A stretch of DNA of 64,000 nt from Eremophila alpestris peregrina (GCA_009792885.1 WMCF01000007.1:4380500-4444499); one strand, 5' to 3'; positions 27,801-42,800 are shown, counted from the first letter of the stretch. Notes: generated by a model from the sequence alone, not told the origin. Numbers and translations: made by a program.

Positions 27801-30800
27801 AGTGAGGCCAAAGCCATCCTGAAGGAGCTGAAGTCCCTCCGAAAGGCGATCAGTTCAGGCGAGAGAGAAAAACAGGATTTAATGAAGGTATTTGGATTGC
27901 TTAATGGAGGTTCTGTCTCGGTTTGTTTTAATATGACTCACTTCCCAGATGATAAATACGAATCAAAGCATTTGATACTTTTAAGGGATTCTCAAAACTC
28001 TTTTTACTCAAAACTCTAAAACTAGTATTAAAATTAATTTTCAGATGCAGAAACTGAAGCCTGTGACATTCTTTGTTCAAAAAGTTGCTCTGTGTCAGGG
28101 AATATAGATTTTTTTGGAACTTGAATGTAAGGCACAATGCATATGTTACCTCTAAAGCATAATTTAGAATATTAAGTGGACAAAATTGATATATTCTGAG
28201 ATGCCTGACCATTTTGTTAATCAGGGAAAGTTTTCATAATCTAAATTGTCCTATTTCCATTTCTGAAAGCAGATTTCCTTTTTGTTTATTTTTTCAGCAA
28301 AATTAATGATTGGTTGACAAATTAAAAAAAAAAACAAAACAAAGAAAGTCCCAAAACAGGTACAAACCCAAATGACCAGCTTTTACATTTTCACTAGAGG
28401 TGGTCACCCTTTTAGTGTCAGTTACCAATGGCTTGGTTAAAAGGATGGGTTGCTTAACATGAAATAAACCCAGAATTTTTATCAAGGAGTCTTTTATGTA
28501 AATATCTTTTGGAGATAAACTAATATAAGCATGGTAAAGTGCAAAGGAACTTTAATGCCACTTCCTTCTCTAATTCCTGGACAGAGTCTTGCAAAGCTGA
28601 GGGAAAAATTCAATGTTGACCAAACCACTGAAGCATCAGAACCAGACTTGAGTTCCAGCTCTGTAAACTCCCAGCTGTGTTTTCCTAGACAAACTCTGGA
28701 CACAGGGTCTCAGACTGACATTTCTGGTGAGGTGAGCTTTTTTCCATTTTGTCCAGTGTAAAGAGAAATTGAAGGAGAATGCTGCTGTTAGTGGAATTGG
28801 AGTCAAATGGCTGTTTGCTGTTGCAGATACCATTTATATATATATGTATACTTGTTTCACAGAATTACTTAGAATCACTCACTAAATTACTTTTCTCATT
28901 TTTTGCCCTTGAATTTTAAATCCAGATTCAGATGAGCTTTATACATTTGTCATGAAGAATTTATTACAGTCTGATTTTTTCAAATGGTTCCAATACAGTG
29001 AAGATCAAGAGAAGTGGACAGTATTTTCTTGATCTGCCTATAGGATATGTTTCACCATACAGACCTAATTAAATATGAAGATTAATTTTTTTTTAATTTT
29101 CAAGAAAAAATATCTCAGAATTTAAATGCACAATTTCATTTCACACAGCTGAGAAACTCTTCATGGAACTACTTGCTCAGTGATTTAGTAAAACCATGTT
29201 TCATTGATGTTATATTTTACATACACTGAAAGCTGTTTAATTTTGATGCCTTCTTTGAACTTCTGCAAGCTAAGTTTGTAAGAAAAAGAGTGTACAAGGT
29301 TTTCCAGACAAAGAGCTTGTCTGTGTTTTGTAACAAATTTATTAAAGTCTAACTTTGAAAGGCACTGACACAGTTCTAAATTCTGAGTTCAACAGAGTTT
29401 TTGGTGCAGTCGCTACAAGAATTTGAAAATGCTCTGCCTTTACTGTTATGGAATATCGGCACATGGTAGTACAGTAGCTAAAAATGTATGACTGCCTCAG
29501 AAGAAAACAGCACTGTTTTGTACAGCTGAGTAGATGAGATCTTAACTAGGCATTTAACAGCAAGTGTGGGGCTGGCTGCAGGGGCAGGGGGGTAGTTTCA
29601 TTTTTCTTTAAGTTGTAATTTTTCTAGCCTCTGCCTAGGTTTTGTCAGTTCGTTGAAAAGCTGTGCACAGTAATGAGGCTACATTTTTTGTTTGGTTGGT
29701 TTTTTTCCCTCAACAGATTGGAGCAAGAAGTAGATCCAATTTAGCAGAGAAGGTCAGGCTCAGTCTGCAGTACGAGGAGGCCAAGCGAAGGTAACGGGGT
29801 CGGTGGGAGCTGCGGGGGCCCGCGGCTCCAAGGCCGTGCTCGCAGCGACATCCAGCGGCTGCGGCACCGCGGCAGCAGCGCTCGGGAACGCTGCGGCTGC
29901 TCCTTAGTGCTAAACCGGATGCGTTGTGAAACAAAATTAAAACACTGATAAATTACTGTAAGTTCCAGGATTAAGGGAATAGAATGAGCTGGCTTTCTGA
30001 GGAAAGCAGTCGCCAGGTTATTTATGTCCATTATATCCTTCTTTGGGATCATAATTTCACTTTACTATACCACTGAAGGCTCGTCAGTTTTAGAGTTGCT
30101 TCAGACTTCCAGTGCAGATTTAGTAGGCTTAATTATTTCTTTTTTCCCTTGGGACTTTAAATAATGTAGAAGCTTGTTATCACTGTGAGTTGACTTTTTT
30201 TTCATTAGTTTAACATGAGGAGAAAAGAAGTCAGGAAGTGCTCCGCTGATGAATGTGGAATGCCTTTCAAATAAAGTTCTGTGATGCTTGCCCATGAAAG
30301 TGGTGCCATCTTGATGAATTGCCACAGCACTGAAAAATGGGCATCAGAAAGCAGAACATTCAGGGTTCGAATCACATCTTCTGGAGCACAGAAGTGCTGC
30401 ATAATACTGGGGCAAGATTTACAGCTGGGATAGTGCTCTTGTGTGGTATTATTTTCTAATACTTGTCGGCAAATTATTTGTCAGCTATTCAGAAGCCTTA
30501 TTGTATTTGCTGTGGTGGTTCTTTGTAATTTAGGGGAAAGAGAAATCTAAGCATTATTCCACACCCAAAGTTTTGGGTTTTTTTTTTTTTTACTATGAAG
30601 AGCTAAACAAGGCAACAAAACTAAAAAATAGCGTTTTTCCCCAGATGAAAATTGTGCTGAGATTTAAATATTATTTCAGTTGGAAAACTGTGGCAGGATT
30701 ATTTAAAAAAACTACAAAAATAAATTTGCATCTTAGAAGTACCATGTAACAGCTTAGTTGTTTTTAGGTTTTAAAGGCAGAAGTCTGCATGAATGGTTTT

Positions 30801-33800
30801 TTGCATAATTTCAAATGTATACTTCCTCCTACAGAGCAGTAGCTACTGTCCTTACCAGTAACAACAGCAATCCTTTATATGCTCATCATGGTCATAAAAG
30901 CTCATTGTATTATCAATGTATTCATCAAAGAACACCAAGGCTATTGTGTTCATTCAATATTGAACATGTAGGATTTTGGCCCAGAATCATCACTTATGTA
31001 GTGTTAATTGTCAGGTGGTCACTTAGATGCAGGTAGGTGGCATTGTTTCTCAGGCATAATTGATCCAAAACCTGATCGCCCTCTGTTTTGGCTGTGTCTT
31101 GATACCAAGAAGTCCCAGCATTGCATTTTATCTTTCTCTTGTGGGAACAAAAAACTTCCTTGAAGTAAGTCAGTTTGCCACTTCAATCTTGGGTCGGGGG
31201 GGAAAAGAAATAAAGGAGAAACAGTACAGTGCTCAGACTATGGAGTACTGCAGCACAGGATCTTTCTTTCCCACAAATTACTTAGCCAAAAACATGGGTC
31301 AAAATTTCAGTGTATGTAATTTGGAATAATGAAGATACATACCAGTTTGCACATGAAGTTCAATACCTAATTATACCCTTCCCCCAAATATTGTGGCTGT
31401 TGTAACCATCAGTGTAATTTAATAAGTGTTGACCATCTTCTCTGAAATAGTAAATGTGCAAATTCTCAATTATTTTGTGGTAGTATAGCTCAGATGAAGA
31501 GAGGAAGTGAGTATCTTGAAAATTATCAGATAATTTTTCTACATTGCAGATTTGATGGTGCTTAGCCAGCAGAATTCTTGAAGATGTGGAGTGTTCATAA
31601 CTATGCTGAATTCAGTTGCAATTGTTATTCAAAAGGATCTGATAGAGCATGCTGACAATCCTATCCTGATATGCTGAAGATCTGGCTAATATTCTTTTTT
31701 GGCCTGTTGTCACATCTCACCCTTGAGGGGAAAGGAGCACCCAAGATTCATAAATTCCCATGGTCAGAAAGGAATGACAAAAGTCAAAGAGTCAGCAAAA
31801 ACTTACAAACGTGTATTAGTAAATTATGCACATGACAAGGAAATTGGGATGTCAGTCCCTGACCTCCCAGTATAAACAAGTGGTGATGGATTTTGAATAG
31901 GGGGTAGGATGAAATTGGAAGGGTGATAAACGAAGAAAGAGAGCAAGGAAACAAACAAACATCACCAGTCCTGGCTCCAGCATCAATCCATCTGATAGGG
32001 TGTCCAGGGTCCTGGGGCACCTGTGGGGGTGCCTGTTTATAGCCTAGCTTTCCTTGCCCTGGAGTTACATTTCTTTCTATGCAAATTAGCTATCATGAGC
32101 AGTCTGTTCTTCCAGACCTTTCTAGAAATGGGGTGACAGCTTCAGGAGCTTTGGTGGTCTTGATCCCCCCCACTGCAATGGGAACAGCAGTTGCACAAAC
32201 TCAAACTCTTGAGTTCATCTCTTTTCTCTTTAGGTAGCTGCTGTTGTATTGCCTTTTTCTTTAATTGCATAGAAGAGCAATGCTTTTGTCTTAAGATTTG
32301 CTGAAGTGAGCACCTTGCAGTGGTGCACATTCTGTTTCTGAGGAGCTCAGCCTCCCACAGCACAGGAGAAATCCATCATACTTGTGAATGAGTAAAGCAT
32401 GGTGCCACTGCTATGTTACCAGACAGTAAAGTTTTTAATTACATTGTAACTTCTATTTGAGCTGGGATAGGAGCAACTAATTTTTAATGCATATGCATGT
32501 TGCTGCTGGCCTCAATATGTGGCCTGATTCTCTGGCATAGCCTGTGGTCTTGTGAAACAAAATTAAAAGTAGGGCCTTGAGTATAAAATGTTGTTACATC
32601 CTGATATGTGTCAAAATACTGTATCACTTCTTTCTTTCCTGAGCTTTGTGTGCTGTGCTGGACTCAGGTAAAACTGCTTTGTTTTATTTTAGCATGGCTA
32701 ATTTGAAGATTGAACTCTCTAAGCTAGATAGTGAAGCCTGGCCTGGAGCACTGGATGTGGAAAAGGAAAAACTGATGTTAATCAATGAAAAAGAAGAGCT
32801 TTTAAAGGAGCTCCAGTTTATTACACCACGCAAACGTACTCAAGATGAGCTAGAGCAGCTAGAAGCAGAAAGGAAGAGGCTTGAGGAAGAGCTGGTGTCT
32901 GTGAAAAGCACACCCAGTCAAGCACTTGCTGAAAGGTAAGGGGTTGTCTTTTGCGAATATTAAATGCTGCTTTCTGTAATCTAACCTTTGTACTCATTGC
33001 AGACCCTGAACTATACCTTGATGGTCTGTTTTCCTTCAGTGACTGTTCTGTGTAGCTCTTAATTAAATTTGTTATTAGCCTAATGGCAGAAAAACAAAGA
33101 AGTCTTCAGTACTGTGAGAGAATGTGAACACCCCATATCTCCTCTGCAGTATCAGTTGCTCTGTGTTTGTTACCAGCATGAAAATGCCTGTGACAGATGT
33201 TAAATAACTGAGGAATGTCAACACACCAGCAGGGAAGGCAATACATCATTCACTCATTTCTGATAATAGCTGTAAACTGTTTGAACTCAGGTTACAAAGA
33301 TTATCTTGATTGTTGTAAGGTCTGAAGCCTTTCATTGTGAGTTTTATTACACACAAAAATGCAACCACAAGGGGGAAAACCCCAAAAAGTTCAGATGAGA
33401 AGGATAATTGCTGCAAAACTTTCCTACCTTGCTGCTACCTAACAGGTAAGCAAAGCTACTCTCACAAGAAATTGTTTTTAGCCATATTCAGAGTTTGAGA
33501 AAATCAAAGCTGACTGTCACAGATGGGCTTTTCCTCAGCTCTAAGTGGAAATAAATTTAGGGGCACCTCTAGCCCACATGAAATACAATAAACACAAAAT
33601 GTCATTGTGTGTATCAGTGTAGTGTGCCTTACTGAAGTAATAAATTCAGCATTGGGTGGCTTTCTTACTTCCCTCTACTAGGAAACATCTGCTGTTGCTC
33701 CAGTGTGCTGTATGGCCAAATTCTTGTTATAGGATTAGAAGCTGAGTACTAAATTGTAGCTGAGTAACAAGGAAGTTTTTTTGTTTACAAAGTACAAATG

Positions 33801-36800
33801 TGTGCATTACGCAAGATTTTTCAAGCATTTGTACACTTTATAATAGCTTAAACTGCATTTTATTAATAATTCAAATATGTTTTAGAAGAAGGGAACTATA
33901 TTCTTACAGGAGAAGCTACCTCTCTGTGCTAGTAGTACCTGAAGTACCATGGATCTGTTGCTCTTTGACTGCCATTAATAAAAGGAGAATAAGGGGTCAA
34001 TAATAAAATCACATTCACAAATAAGTAATCTGAATCTAAGATTTTGATAATATGCTGTTGTATAGCTAAATCTTGACTCAGGCTATAAATAGGAGCTGGT
34101 GACTGAATCTTGTGGTTTGGGTTTGTTTAGTGCCAAAGTAAGTTCTGCACCTGATGGTTTTTCCATACGTGTCAGATGCCAAACTTGGAGTACCAAGGGC
34201 AAGTAAAATTGTCCCCCATTGTCAAGAAGAAATGATTTTTCCATGTATAGTGACAGAATGAGTTGTTAGAGCTTCCTTTTCCCCTTTTTATTTTCCTCAA
34301 ACTTCTTTCCTTTGATTTTTAATCCTGAAAATATGGAGTGTTCGAGCTTTTCTTTCCCTGAGGTTAATGTGAGGTATGTTGTGCACTGCAGGTTGGGGTA
34401 GCAGTTATTGTGGCTTCCGGGTTGCTTTTTTGTTATTCCAGTGAATCTCCAGTGAATTTGTAGCTTCAACTCTTTTATATTAAAACTGTTTCCTTTGGTG
34501 ACTTTGGAGCACATAAATTCTTTCACATGAGGCTATTTTGAGGATTATTTCTGGTTTGTCTACTATAAACATACAGTAAATCTTCTTTTTCAGAAGGATT
34601 CAGATGATGAAACTTTTTCTGAAATGTAAATTTAAAAAAAAAGTTTAATTGTATCAGAACAATCAGCAAGATTTTGTTTCTTGGGGATGAGGGAGACTCT
34701 CCTCTCCATTATAAGTGGAGGAGCCGTGCCATCTTCAAAATATTGTACTATTGTTGCATTACTGTTTTCTTCTATGAGGTTTCATGAATGCCTTCAGTTT
34801 GCAGTGTTTTCACAGGTGCTGATAATGAAGCAGCAGCATAAGAAGCTGTGGATTGTGCCACAGCTTAATGCAATGAGTGTTCTTTCATTTGGTTTAGTGG
34901 TTTGGTTTTATTTCTAAAGGGAAAAGAAAGAGGAGACGTGCTCTGACTTAAAACAAAAACATTACAGCATAGCCCTGGGTTATTTTGGAGCAGGATGCTG
35001 AAATTGCCACTAGTAGATGTAGGTGGATTCAATTTACAGAAGGAGGGTGTAGATCATAACATATCAACTTCAAAAAGGCAGAGACAGGGCATACTCTGAC
35101 TGCTTTAAGAAGCCTTAAAGCCACTGTGAAGAAATAACTGGATTGTGGAACTGTTGAAAACTACTGGCTCCTTTCTTGCCTCTGAGTTCCATTATTGCTT
35201 TAATCCTTGGCAGTATCTCCCAAGTAAACACAGCCATTTGAACAGGTCCATGATTTAAGTACTGGATTGTGCTGTTGCCTGCAAAACTGGCACCTGCTCT
35301 TGTGCCTGTCACAAACATGTCCACCTAAGTTTGCACTGAAAGGTTAGGTATGTGCACTTTAACTTTCTTATGTTTTTTCTTTAAAGATTCTCTGCCCCTG
35401 TCAGAGATGTTACAATTTAAGATCAAAAGAGAAAGATGTGTCACTAATGCTGAAGTCCCTCCTGCAAGGAGTAATAGGTTAATTGAAATTGAAGTGGTGC
35501 AAACAGGAGAGACCAAGAGAGGCCCATGTCAGAATAGATAATACAGTGGTTGTTTAGGTGTTAACACTGGGTTTTTTTGATATTATAGTTCTGTGCTATA
35601 AAGAGGGAAGGTTCATTGTCTGAAAGTTTTGGAGGTGAGGTTGTTGCTGGTTTTTTTTTTCCCCATTTGGCCTGATACAGAATGAAAAGTCTTTCCTTGA
35701 ATCTCAATTCATTGTGAAATAATAAAATTACTTCCTGCATTCCTCAAACTTCCACAAGTGATTCATCACTCAGCCTGTGTTTGTGATTTGTGACTTGCAT
35801 CTTTCTGAAATTAACCTGCAGGTATTAACAATTGTATTTAATTACTAGTAGATCACATTGCTTTTAGGAAATAGATTTTTTTTCAGGTGCCAAATTAAAA
35901 GGGATAAATTATGTTTATCAGCCTCCTTAAGATAGTAAAAAAACCCCAAACTGTTAATTGTGCTTTTGAGACAAAAACTGATGAAACCTTTTAGTTCAGT
36001 AGTACGAATTCAGTTGCTATAGTGTCTCTCTTGAGGTGGCTGTAGGTGTGTCTTTTGAGGACTTCAGTCAGAGAAATTCCTAAGCTTTCATTTTCTTTCT
36101 TCTATCATTAGTAGTTGAACACAGAGCAATTTCTATGCCACTTCCTTGGGAAAAAAATCATAGTTCACTACTGAAAAGCCACAAAAGAGCTAGTGAAGAG
36201 CTTGGGGAAAGCTCTTGCTCTTGCTTGGGAAAAGCAGGGTAGATTTAAAATAAGACAGAAGGCATTGATAAATAGTAGAACGATAGGAACGAGTCTCTGA
36301 TACTATAGATGAACATAATTCTTGGTGTGGAAACCTGTGTGTATGCCTTCCTGAGCAAAGAATGGAATACTGGGTATGCTTTTAACAGCCTTAGGAGGTA
36401 TTGGCAGATGAACACATCACTGCAGTGTGAGAGCACATGTGGTGTGGGCAGTGGAGTGGAAGTCACACCCTGGCTCACCTCAGGGTAACTTATTCACCTT
36501 TGCATAACCCAGATTTGCTCATTGAATGAGCATGGGTGTAAGCAAGTGCTTTTCATGCCTTGCTGAATCAGGGACTTTAATGTCTTTTTGCTGCTATCTG
36601 ATGTTCAAAGGGGAGTGAATTCTGGGCACTCTTGAGTATCTAATTCAGTTAATTCATTTTGCCTAAGAAAGCAATGGTTGATGTTTCTTGTTTCTCAGAT
36701 TAGTTGCTTGAGAACTTGTGACATGGATCAGTTGACTGAGCAAGGCCTAGAGGAGAATATAGTAATCCACAACTACAGGAGGATTTTAGCTGAATCCCCT

Positions 36801-39800
36801 GAGAGAAAGCAATTTATTTAGTGTAAATGGAGTGATAAAAGGGAATTAAAAGAGGGAAAAAAATCACTCTAAAGGTTAGTGAATCATTTCTCCTAGCCAA
36901 GAGGAATAGGAGAGTTCCCCATTTTGTGGTTTTAGAGCTATGCTAGATAACAAAGCAGGAGGCAATAAATCCTGCTTTCTCATAAAGGTGAACTTGATGA
37001 TGAGCATTATGATGCTGTGTGCCTCTGAGGTGCTGACAAAGCTGTTGGGAATGTAGAAATCTTTACCAAGGACTCCTAAATACGGTCTATAATCTCAGAA
37101 ACTTTCACAGAATGCTGCTTTGATTTGCTGTGCTTTATCTCTATATAAAGATTCTGAAATTAAAGGGAGTGCTTTGATTTTAAACTTCAAAATATCAAAA
37201 CTATTACTGGTATTAGTGTTCTTTTGGTTTGTTTGTTTTGGTGGCGTTTTCATGATTTTGTTGGTTGTTTTGTTTTCCTGGAACTACATTAAGTGAGGAG
37301 GGAGTCTGCAGTATGGATTTTAAAAACTGTATGAGTGCAGATCTTACTATCCTGAAGTTGGAGCTATTTTCCCAGTGCTCATCTGTTACTCTTTCATTGG
37401 GTGCATGTTCCCCTTGGTACAGTGTGAATGTCCCTGTGCTTGGTTGTACACTCAGCAGGTTTGTTACAGTGCTTGGCATTCTGCAGGTGAAGTCACTCTG
37501 TTGCAGCAGTTGGTGTTTCATGATCAGACCAAGAGCTAACACAGTATTTTGGATTTTAGTCACTGGCAATCTGATAAAAAAATGAGGGATCTCCACTTTG
37601 TTTCTTTTTTATCTAAAAAATGTTCTAGCCTATTCTGTAATGCTTTCCTGAACTAATATGTACACCTTTTTGCAGATTAAAATTGGAGGAGAGAAGAAAA
37701 GAGTTGGTACAGAAACTTGAAGAAACTACAAAGTTAACTACCTATTTGCATTCACAACTTAGGAGGTGAGATTATACTGCATGATGTAAAACCTGTTTTG
37801 TAGTGGACCTGGATGTCTCAACTTCACTCTTAGGTTTTTCTCTTAACTAGAAGCTTAGCAAAATTTATTTAAGTAAGAAAATGCAAGTGTAATAGCTTCA
37901 AGCATTTTGTCACCTTGCAAACCTTGTGTAGTTTTATAATTTCAGCAGATTTTGTAAGTTGATAGTTTTGTTATTGTTCAGTAAATATATTTTAAGGCCT
38001 GCTTAGAAGGGCCTGCTTGAATTATTTTTCCTGACTTTTTTTTTCCCAGCAGTCCTCAAGACTGAGGCAGTGACACTCAGTTTGTCTGGCCTGGCAGGAC
38101 TGCCTATCTCCTGTTACTAACAGGACAAGATTGCATATTACAGCCTTTGCCATAATTTATATAGTTGGATTTACTGTGCATGTGTAGTGTGTGTTGTCAC
38201 ACAGATGGGAAGCAGTTCTGCTATAAGTTGTCTATCTGGCATCTTTCCCAGGTGCTTGGACATAGGATAGGCTGCATGAATTGCTCTAGAGGTGGCAACA
38301 CTCCTCTCCTGTCATAAGCTCCATCTTGGGGATCCCTGTGCTGTCACATTGACCACATGAGCACCCACATCAGAGTGGAGCAGGTTTCTGATGGGCTATA
38401 ACAGCTGAGAAGACTGCTGTTACTGCCAGAACAGTTTGTCAAATCTGCAGCCTTCTTCAGAAGAAAAGGGGTTTAGGCAGGTGGCCATAAGCTGAATAAA
38501 CTCCCCTGGTAGTGTGCAGGTTGGGCACGCTGAGCTAAGCCAGGTATGGGTGCTTAAAAAAACAAAAGCAGCTTTTGGTTGTAATCTGTTACAAGGCAGT
38601 TTCAGTCAAACCTCCCTTTCTTTGTTCTGTTTCTGCTGGTTTAGTAACATCAGGATGTGTTTGTGCTCTCTTTGCAGCCTCTCAGCCAGCACATTGTCTG
38701 TGTCTTCAGGGAGCAGTCTGGGCTCCCTGGCATCCAGCCGGGGGTCTCTGAACACATCGAGCAGAGGGTCGCTGAACTCGCTCAGCTCCACCGAGCTCTA
38801 CTATAGCCAAGGAGATCCAGTGACAGATTTGGACTATCAGTACAAACTTGATTTCATACTGCAAGAAAAAACTGCTTACATTCCTTCAGGGCCTATCACT
38901 ACTATTCATGAAAATGAAGTGGTCAGTTCCCATGGGAGACTTGGTTACAGTGACTCTCCTTCAGCTGCAGACCATCCCAAATTGACTGAACCTCCCAAAT
39001 CTGTGACATCACTGTCCTCCAGATCCTCACTCTCCTCCTTGTCCCCCCCAGGCTCCCCTTTGGTTTTAGAAGCTGCATTTTCAGTGTCAGCTCAAAATTC
39101 CCCTCTGCATCACCTCACTACGGACTTTGAAGACTCTGACCTTTCAGGGGATTTTGCAGGCATTAGCTTCTGCGAGAACCAAATATTACTGGACTCTGAA
39201 GCCAGAGCAGGATCTCAGATTCCTACAGATGATAAAGATCTAAATGTTAGGCAGCCTCTGCCTTCTCTACATGAAGGAAGTTCAGGTAATTAAAAAAAAT
39301 CTAATGTCAAATGTATATGCAACATGAAAACTAAGAGCTGGCTCTTGAAATGAGGAAGTACCTTGTGTAACTGATCATCATGCACCTGCATGTTCTGAGG
39401 GATGTTGCCTAACTTCTAGTTTTGGCTGCAGAGAGCTGCAGATTCTGTCCACGTTTTTCAATAGTTATTTTAGAAAGTAAGTTCACGTATTGCAATCTGT
39501 CATGAAAACAATAACACAAAAACCTGAATTTTGAAAGCATGGAAGATGCATGGTGTTCCTAGGTTTTATCAAGATGTATGGATATAGAGCAAATACCCTC
39601 TGCTGTTTTTTTGATAACTTGAAATCAGATACTTTGTTTCTTACTGAAGAGTAAGTTACAAACTGACATCCTCAGTAAAAGAGACTTCTGGACTGAGAAT
39701 TGTGTTTTATGCATATCTAATTATTCCAGCCTGCTGTCACTGGAAGATCTGCAGTTCATTTTAATTGAGAAAGACAGGTGACTACATGCCATGTAAGTCA

Positions 39801-42800
39801 CAGTGAGAGTTTCCCCATTTTTAACAGGGATTTCACAGCTTTTAGCTTTTTATCCAAGTTAGAACAGAGCTCCTAAGTGAGTCTAGGCTCCCCCTGCAGT
39901 CTGTGGGTAACTTCCAAAAGAATGAGACATCTTGTCCTAAAGCATACTTTCCTTTAAAGAAGAAGGGATGAATGACTGAGTTCAAGGTATCCTTAGTTAC
40001 TACTTAACTTTAACTTTGAGGTGGCTGAATTAGGTGTGATGAATTCTACTTCTGGTCTGTAGCAAAAGCCATGCAACATACTTAATCATCTTACATTGTC
40101 AAAACCTTTGGCAGAGCCAGAATTTCAAAAATCCCAGCTGTCAAGAATTGATGGCTTGTGCTCTAGTCTTAGAGTGCTCACTTTGCTGCCTTCTGTTAGG
40201 GCTGACAGTATGTTGTGCTCTCTCTGCACATTTATTCTTCTCCAGTGTCATTCTGTGTCATTGTCTCCAAGTATGTTGCAAACCACTCATGTTTATGTTA
40301 CACTCTGCTTTCTCAAGGAAGAACTGAGGGAGACAGATTTCCAGTAGTGCTCAGCACTGGCAGCCCTATTTGAAACCGGGTCAGTACCTGGCATTTCCAA
40401 CTGTATTTGAGCTGGTAGGGAAGCAGCTAACCAAGGAGTTTGGTGTTTTAGAATAAATATAGCCTAGCTCTTGAGCATTGCCCAGATTTTTGACCAAGTT
40501 TGAACCCTTCTGCTTGGAGCTTTCCAATTTTTAATAAAAGTACCATGTCATATTCATACAATTATATGTTTTAATGAGAATTTTGCTCTTTTTTTTTAAA
40601 TTCTCTCAATGAATTGTTGTAACATCTGTTTAATTAGATTAGCTTACTGCAGTACTGTGGTAATTTCAATGTTGGCCAGAGCTGTGTGACACCAGAAGAG
40701 AAAGATATGGTGTGCTTAGTACAAGCTGGGAGGCCCCACTCTGTTTCACTGTGCAGAAGGAAAACAAGAAATTGAATGATGTCCTAATGGTCTGAACCTG
40801 TGAAATGCAAAGCTGAAAAAACAAGAAAAGAGAATTTGGACGGAGGGGGTCTTTTTGTCCTTTGTCTTTTCAGAATAGTGTACCACAGTAGTTATTTTAC
40901 TTTAGAGCCATATTATAAAAGATTGAAACAATAATTAGTTTTCCTGCCTGTATTTCAGCAGCATATCCTTTCCAAATCAACAATTTTCAGTCTGTCTTTG
41001 CAATCTGGCTGCACCTCTCATAGTCAGATATCTGAATTCAACATGGCTTGGAATTTGGGAACACTTTGGGCTATGTGGAATCAGAATTTAAAAAAAATTA
41101 TTTCTGTAGATCATTATTTTCAATGGCATTATGTGGTTCTCTAACATTTTTTAACTTTTTGAGGACCTCTTATTCTGGATATTACCTTTTAAGTCTATAT
41201 AAGTAGTTACAGTTTTAAAATGTAAATTCATTCTTTGATTCTTCATACTGATACTTCTTCATGTAGCACCATATGCATAATACAATTTGTCTTTAAACTT
41301 GTATTAAGGCTCCCAAAACAAGTATTTGAATTTGAATAGACAGGTATTAACTAATTACACTTCAATACCTCTGGTTTCCACAGTAAAATGGGCCTCTTGG
41401 TGAGACTTCAGTAATTAACAGTGAGATACAGACCTGGGGTTTGTTCAGTGTTTCTACTTAAATTTCATTCTTGCAACTGCTGTGATGCTGAATGGGAAGG
41501 TTTGAACAAACTCAGCTGGGGGACACTAAACCTGCATAGAAAATTTCAGCCCACACACGTTGGTTTTTACAGGACTACAGATCTGAATACTGCTGAAACT
41601 TAACTTGGGCATAGACAAAGGCTTGAAGGTAGTAGAGTTCCTGTCATGTAATCTGCACTGGCTCTCTAGATGCAGTGTTCACTCTCTTCTCTGGCTGTCT
41701 GACTTTCTGTACAGGTGAACCATAGAGATATTTGCTCCTCTGCACATGTCCCTACTGTCAGAAACCAAGTTGGAATATCTTGTAGTTCTTCCACAGTCAG
41801 TCTCTGTCATTGTCAAAGTCAATTCAGGCTGCCGTGGTAATTCCTAAGGGTAATCAATAAATCATGTCATCACCTTCACCCCTCACATGGTGAGGGGGGA
41901 GGGAAAGAGCACTTCATCATCAAGGAAAAAGCATTCCTACTGCCATGAATAAAAGCACAAATGCAGCAATCAATCATCTAATCTAGAGCCTTAAATTCTA
42001 ACATCTTAACAGGATGTAAAGTCATGATTCAGATGGGGATGATAATGCATACCAATATCCTCACCCCTTGGCAGATAAAAGGACTGCATAGGCCCTCAGC
42101 TGACTGTGCTGCAGAATGTGGCTCCACGGCATGACACTGGCATATGAATGCAAGTTGAAGATTAAAGCTAAGTAGTCATTGACAGCCTGTAGCATAGAAA
42201 GTTTTTGATGACAGTAAACCAGAGAGGATTTTATTTCTAGCAGTTATGTCACTGGGGAGAGGGAGTCTGTCTGACTTTTGAATATTTAATAAACAGTAGG
42301 CAAGTACTTGGCATGTAGCTGCAGTGTTACCACAGTGCTGAATGTGAACATGGCAAATAGTGGTTTAAAGATCAGGAAAATTAGGGTTGATAATGAAAGA
42401 TAATAACTAACTCAATGCATAAGGGTGATCATAGAGTCTGTGTCTCTGGGAAGGAATAATAGTACATTTGCAAGTTCTGTCTGGTTATATCTGTAGCCAG
42501 AATATGTGGTAGCAGCAGTACAGTCTCAGAATGTGTAATGACTTGGAACAAAACTACTCTGTGATACTCAGCTAAGGGTCACTGCTTTCAACTTGTCAAC
42601 TTTCTAAGCCATGCTCATCTCTCTTTCTGAATATTAATCTCTTGGACTAACTTTCATTCTTTTTCCTTTTTGTAGGTGATGAATTACCAAGAAGAACAGC
42701 TAGTCATCTGCTTGAGGAGAAAACAGCTTGTGTATCTGCTGCTGTGTCTGATGAGTCTGTAGCTGGAGATAGTGGTGTATATGAAGCTTCTGTGAAACAG

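Noticed and set aside
30364..30373. Perfect B-box-like ggttcgaatc in intron 8, suggesting a tRNA or SINE
   Set aside because: No A box, cloverleaf or acceptor stem could be built upstream, and no CR1-like tail follows. It is probably chance.
30101..30402. Two overlapping minus-strand frames with somewhat protein-like composition in intron 8
   Set aside because: I could not match them to any transposase, retroelement or cellular family, and they are short and in different frames.
38514..38677. Upstream extension of the exon 11 open frame
   Set aside because: The ctttgcag acceptor at 38677 and the split Ser codon with exon 10 fix the exon start; the upstream residues are intron.
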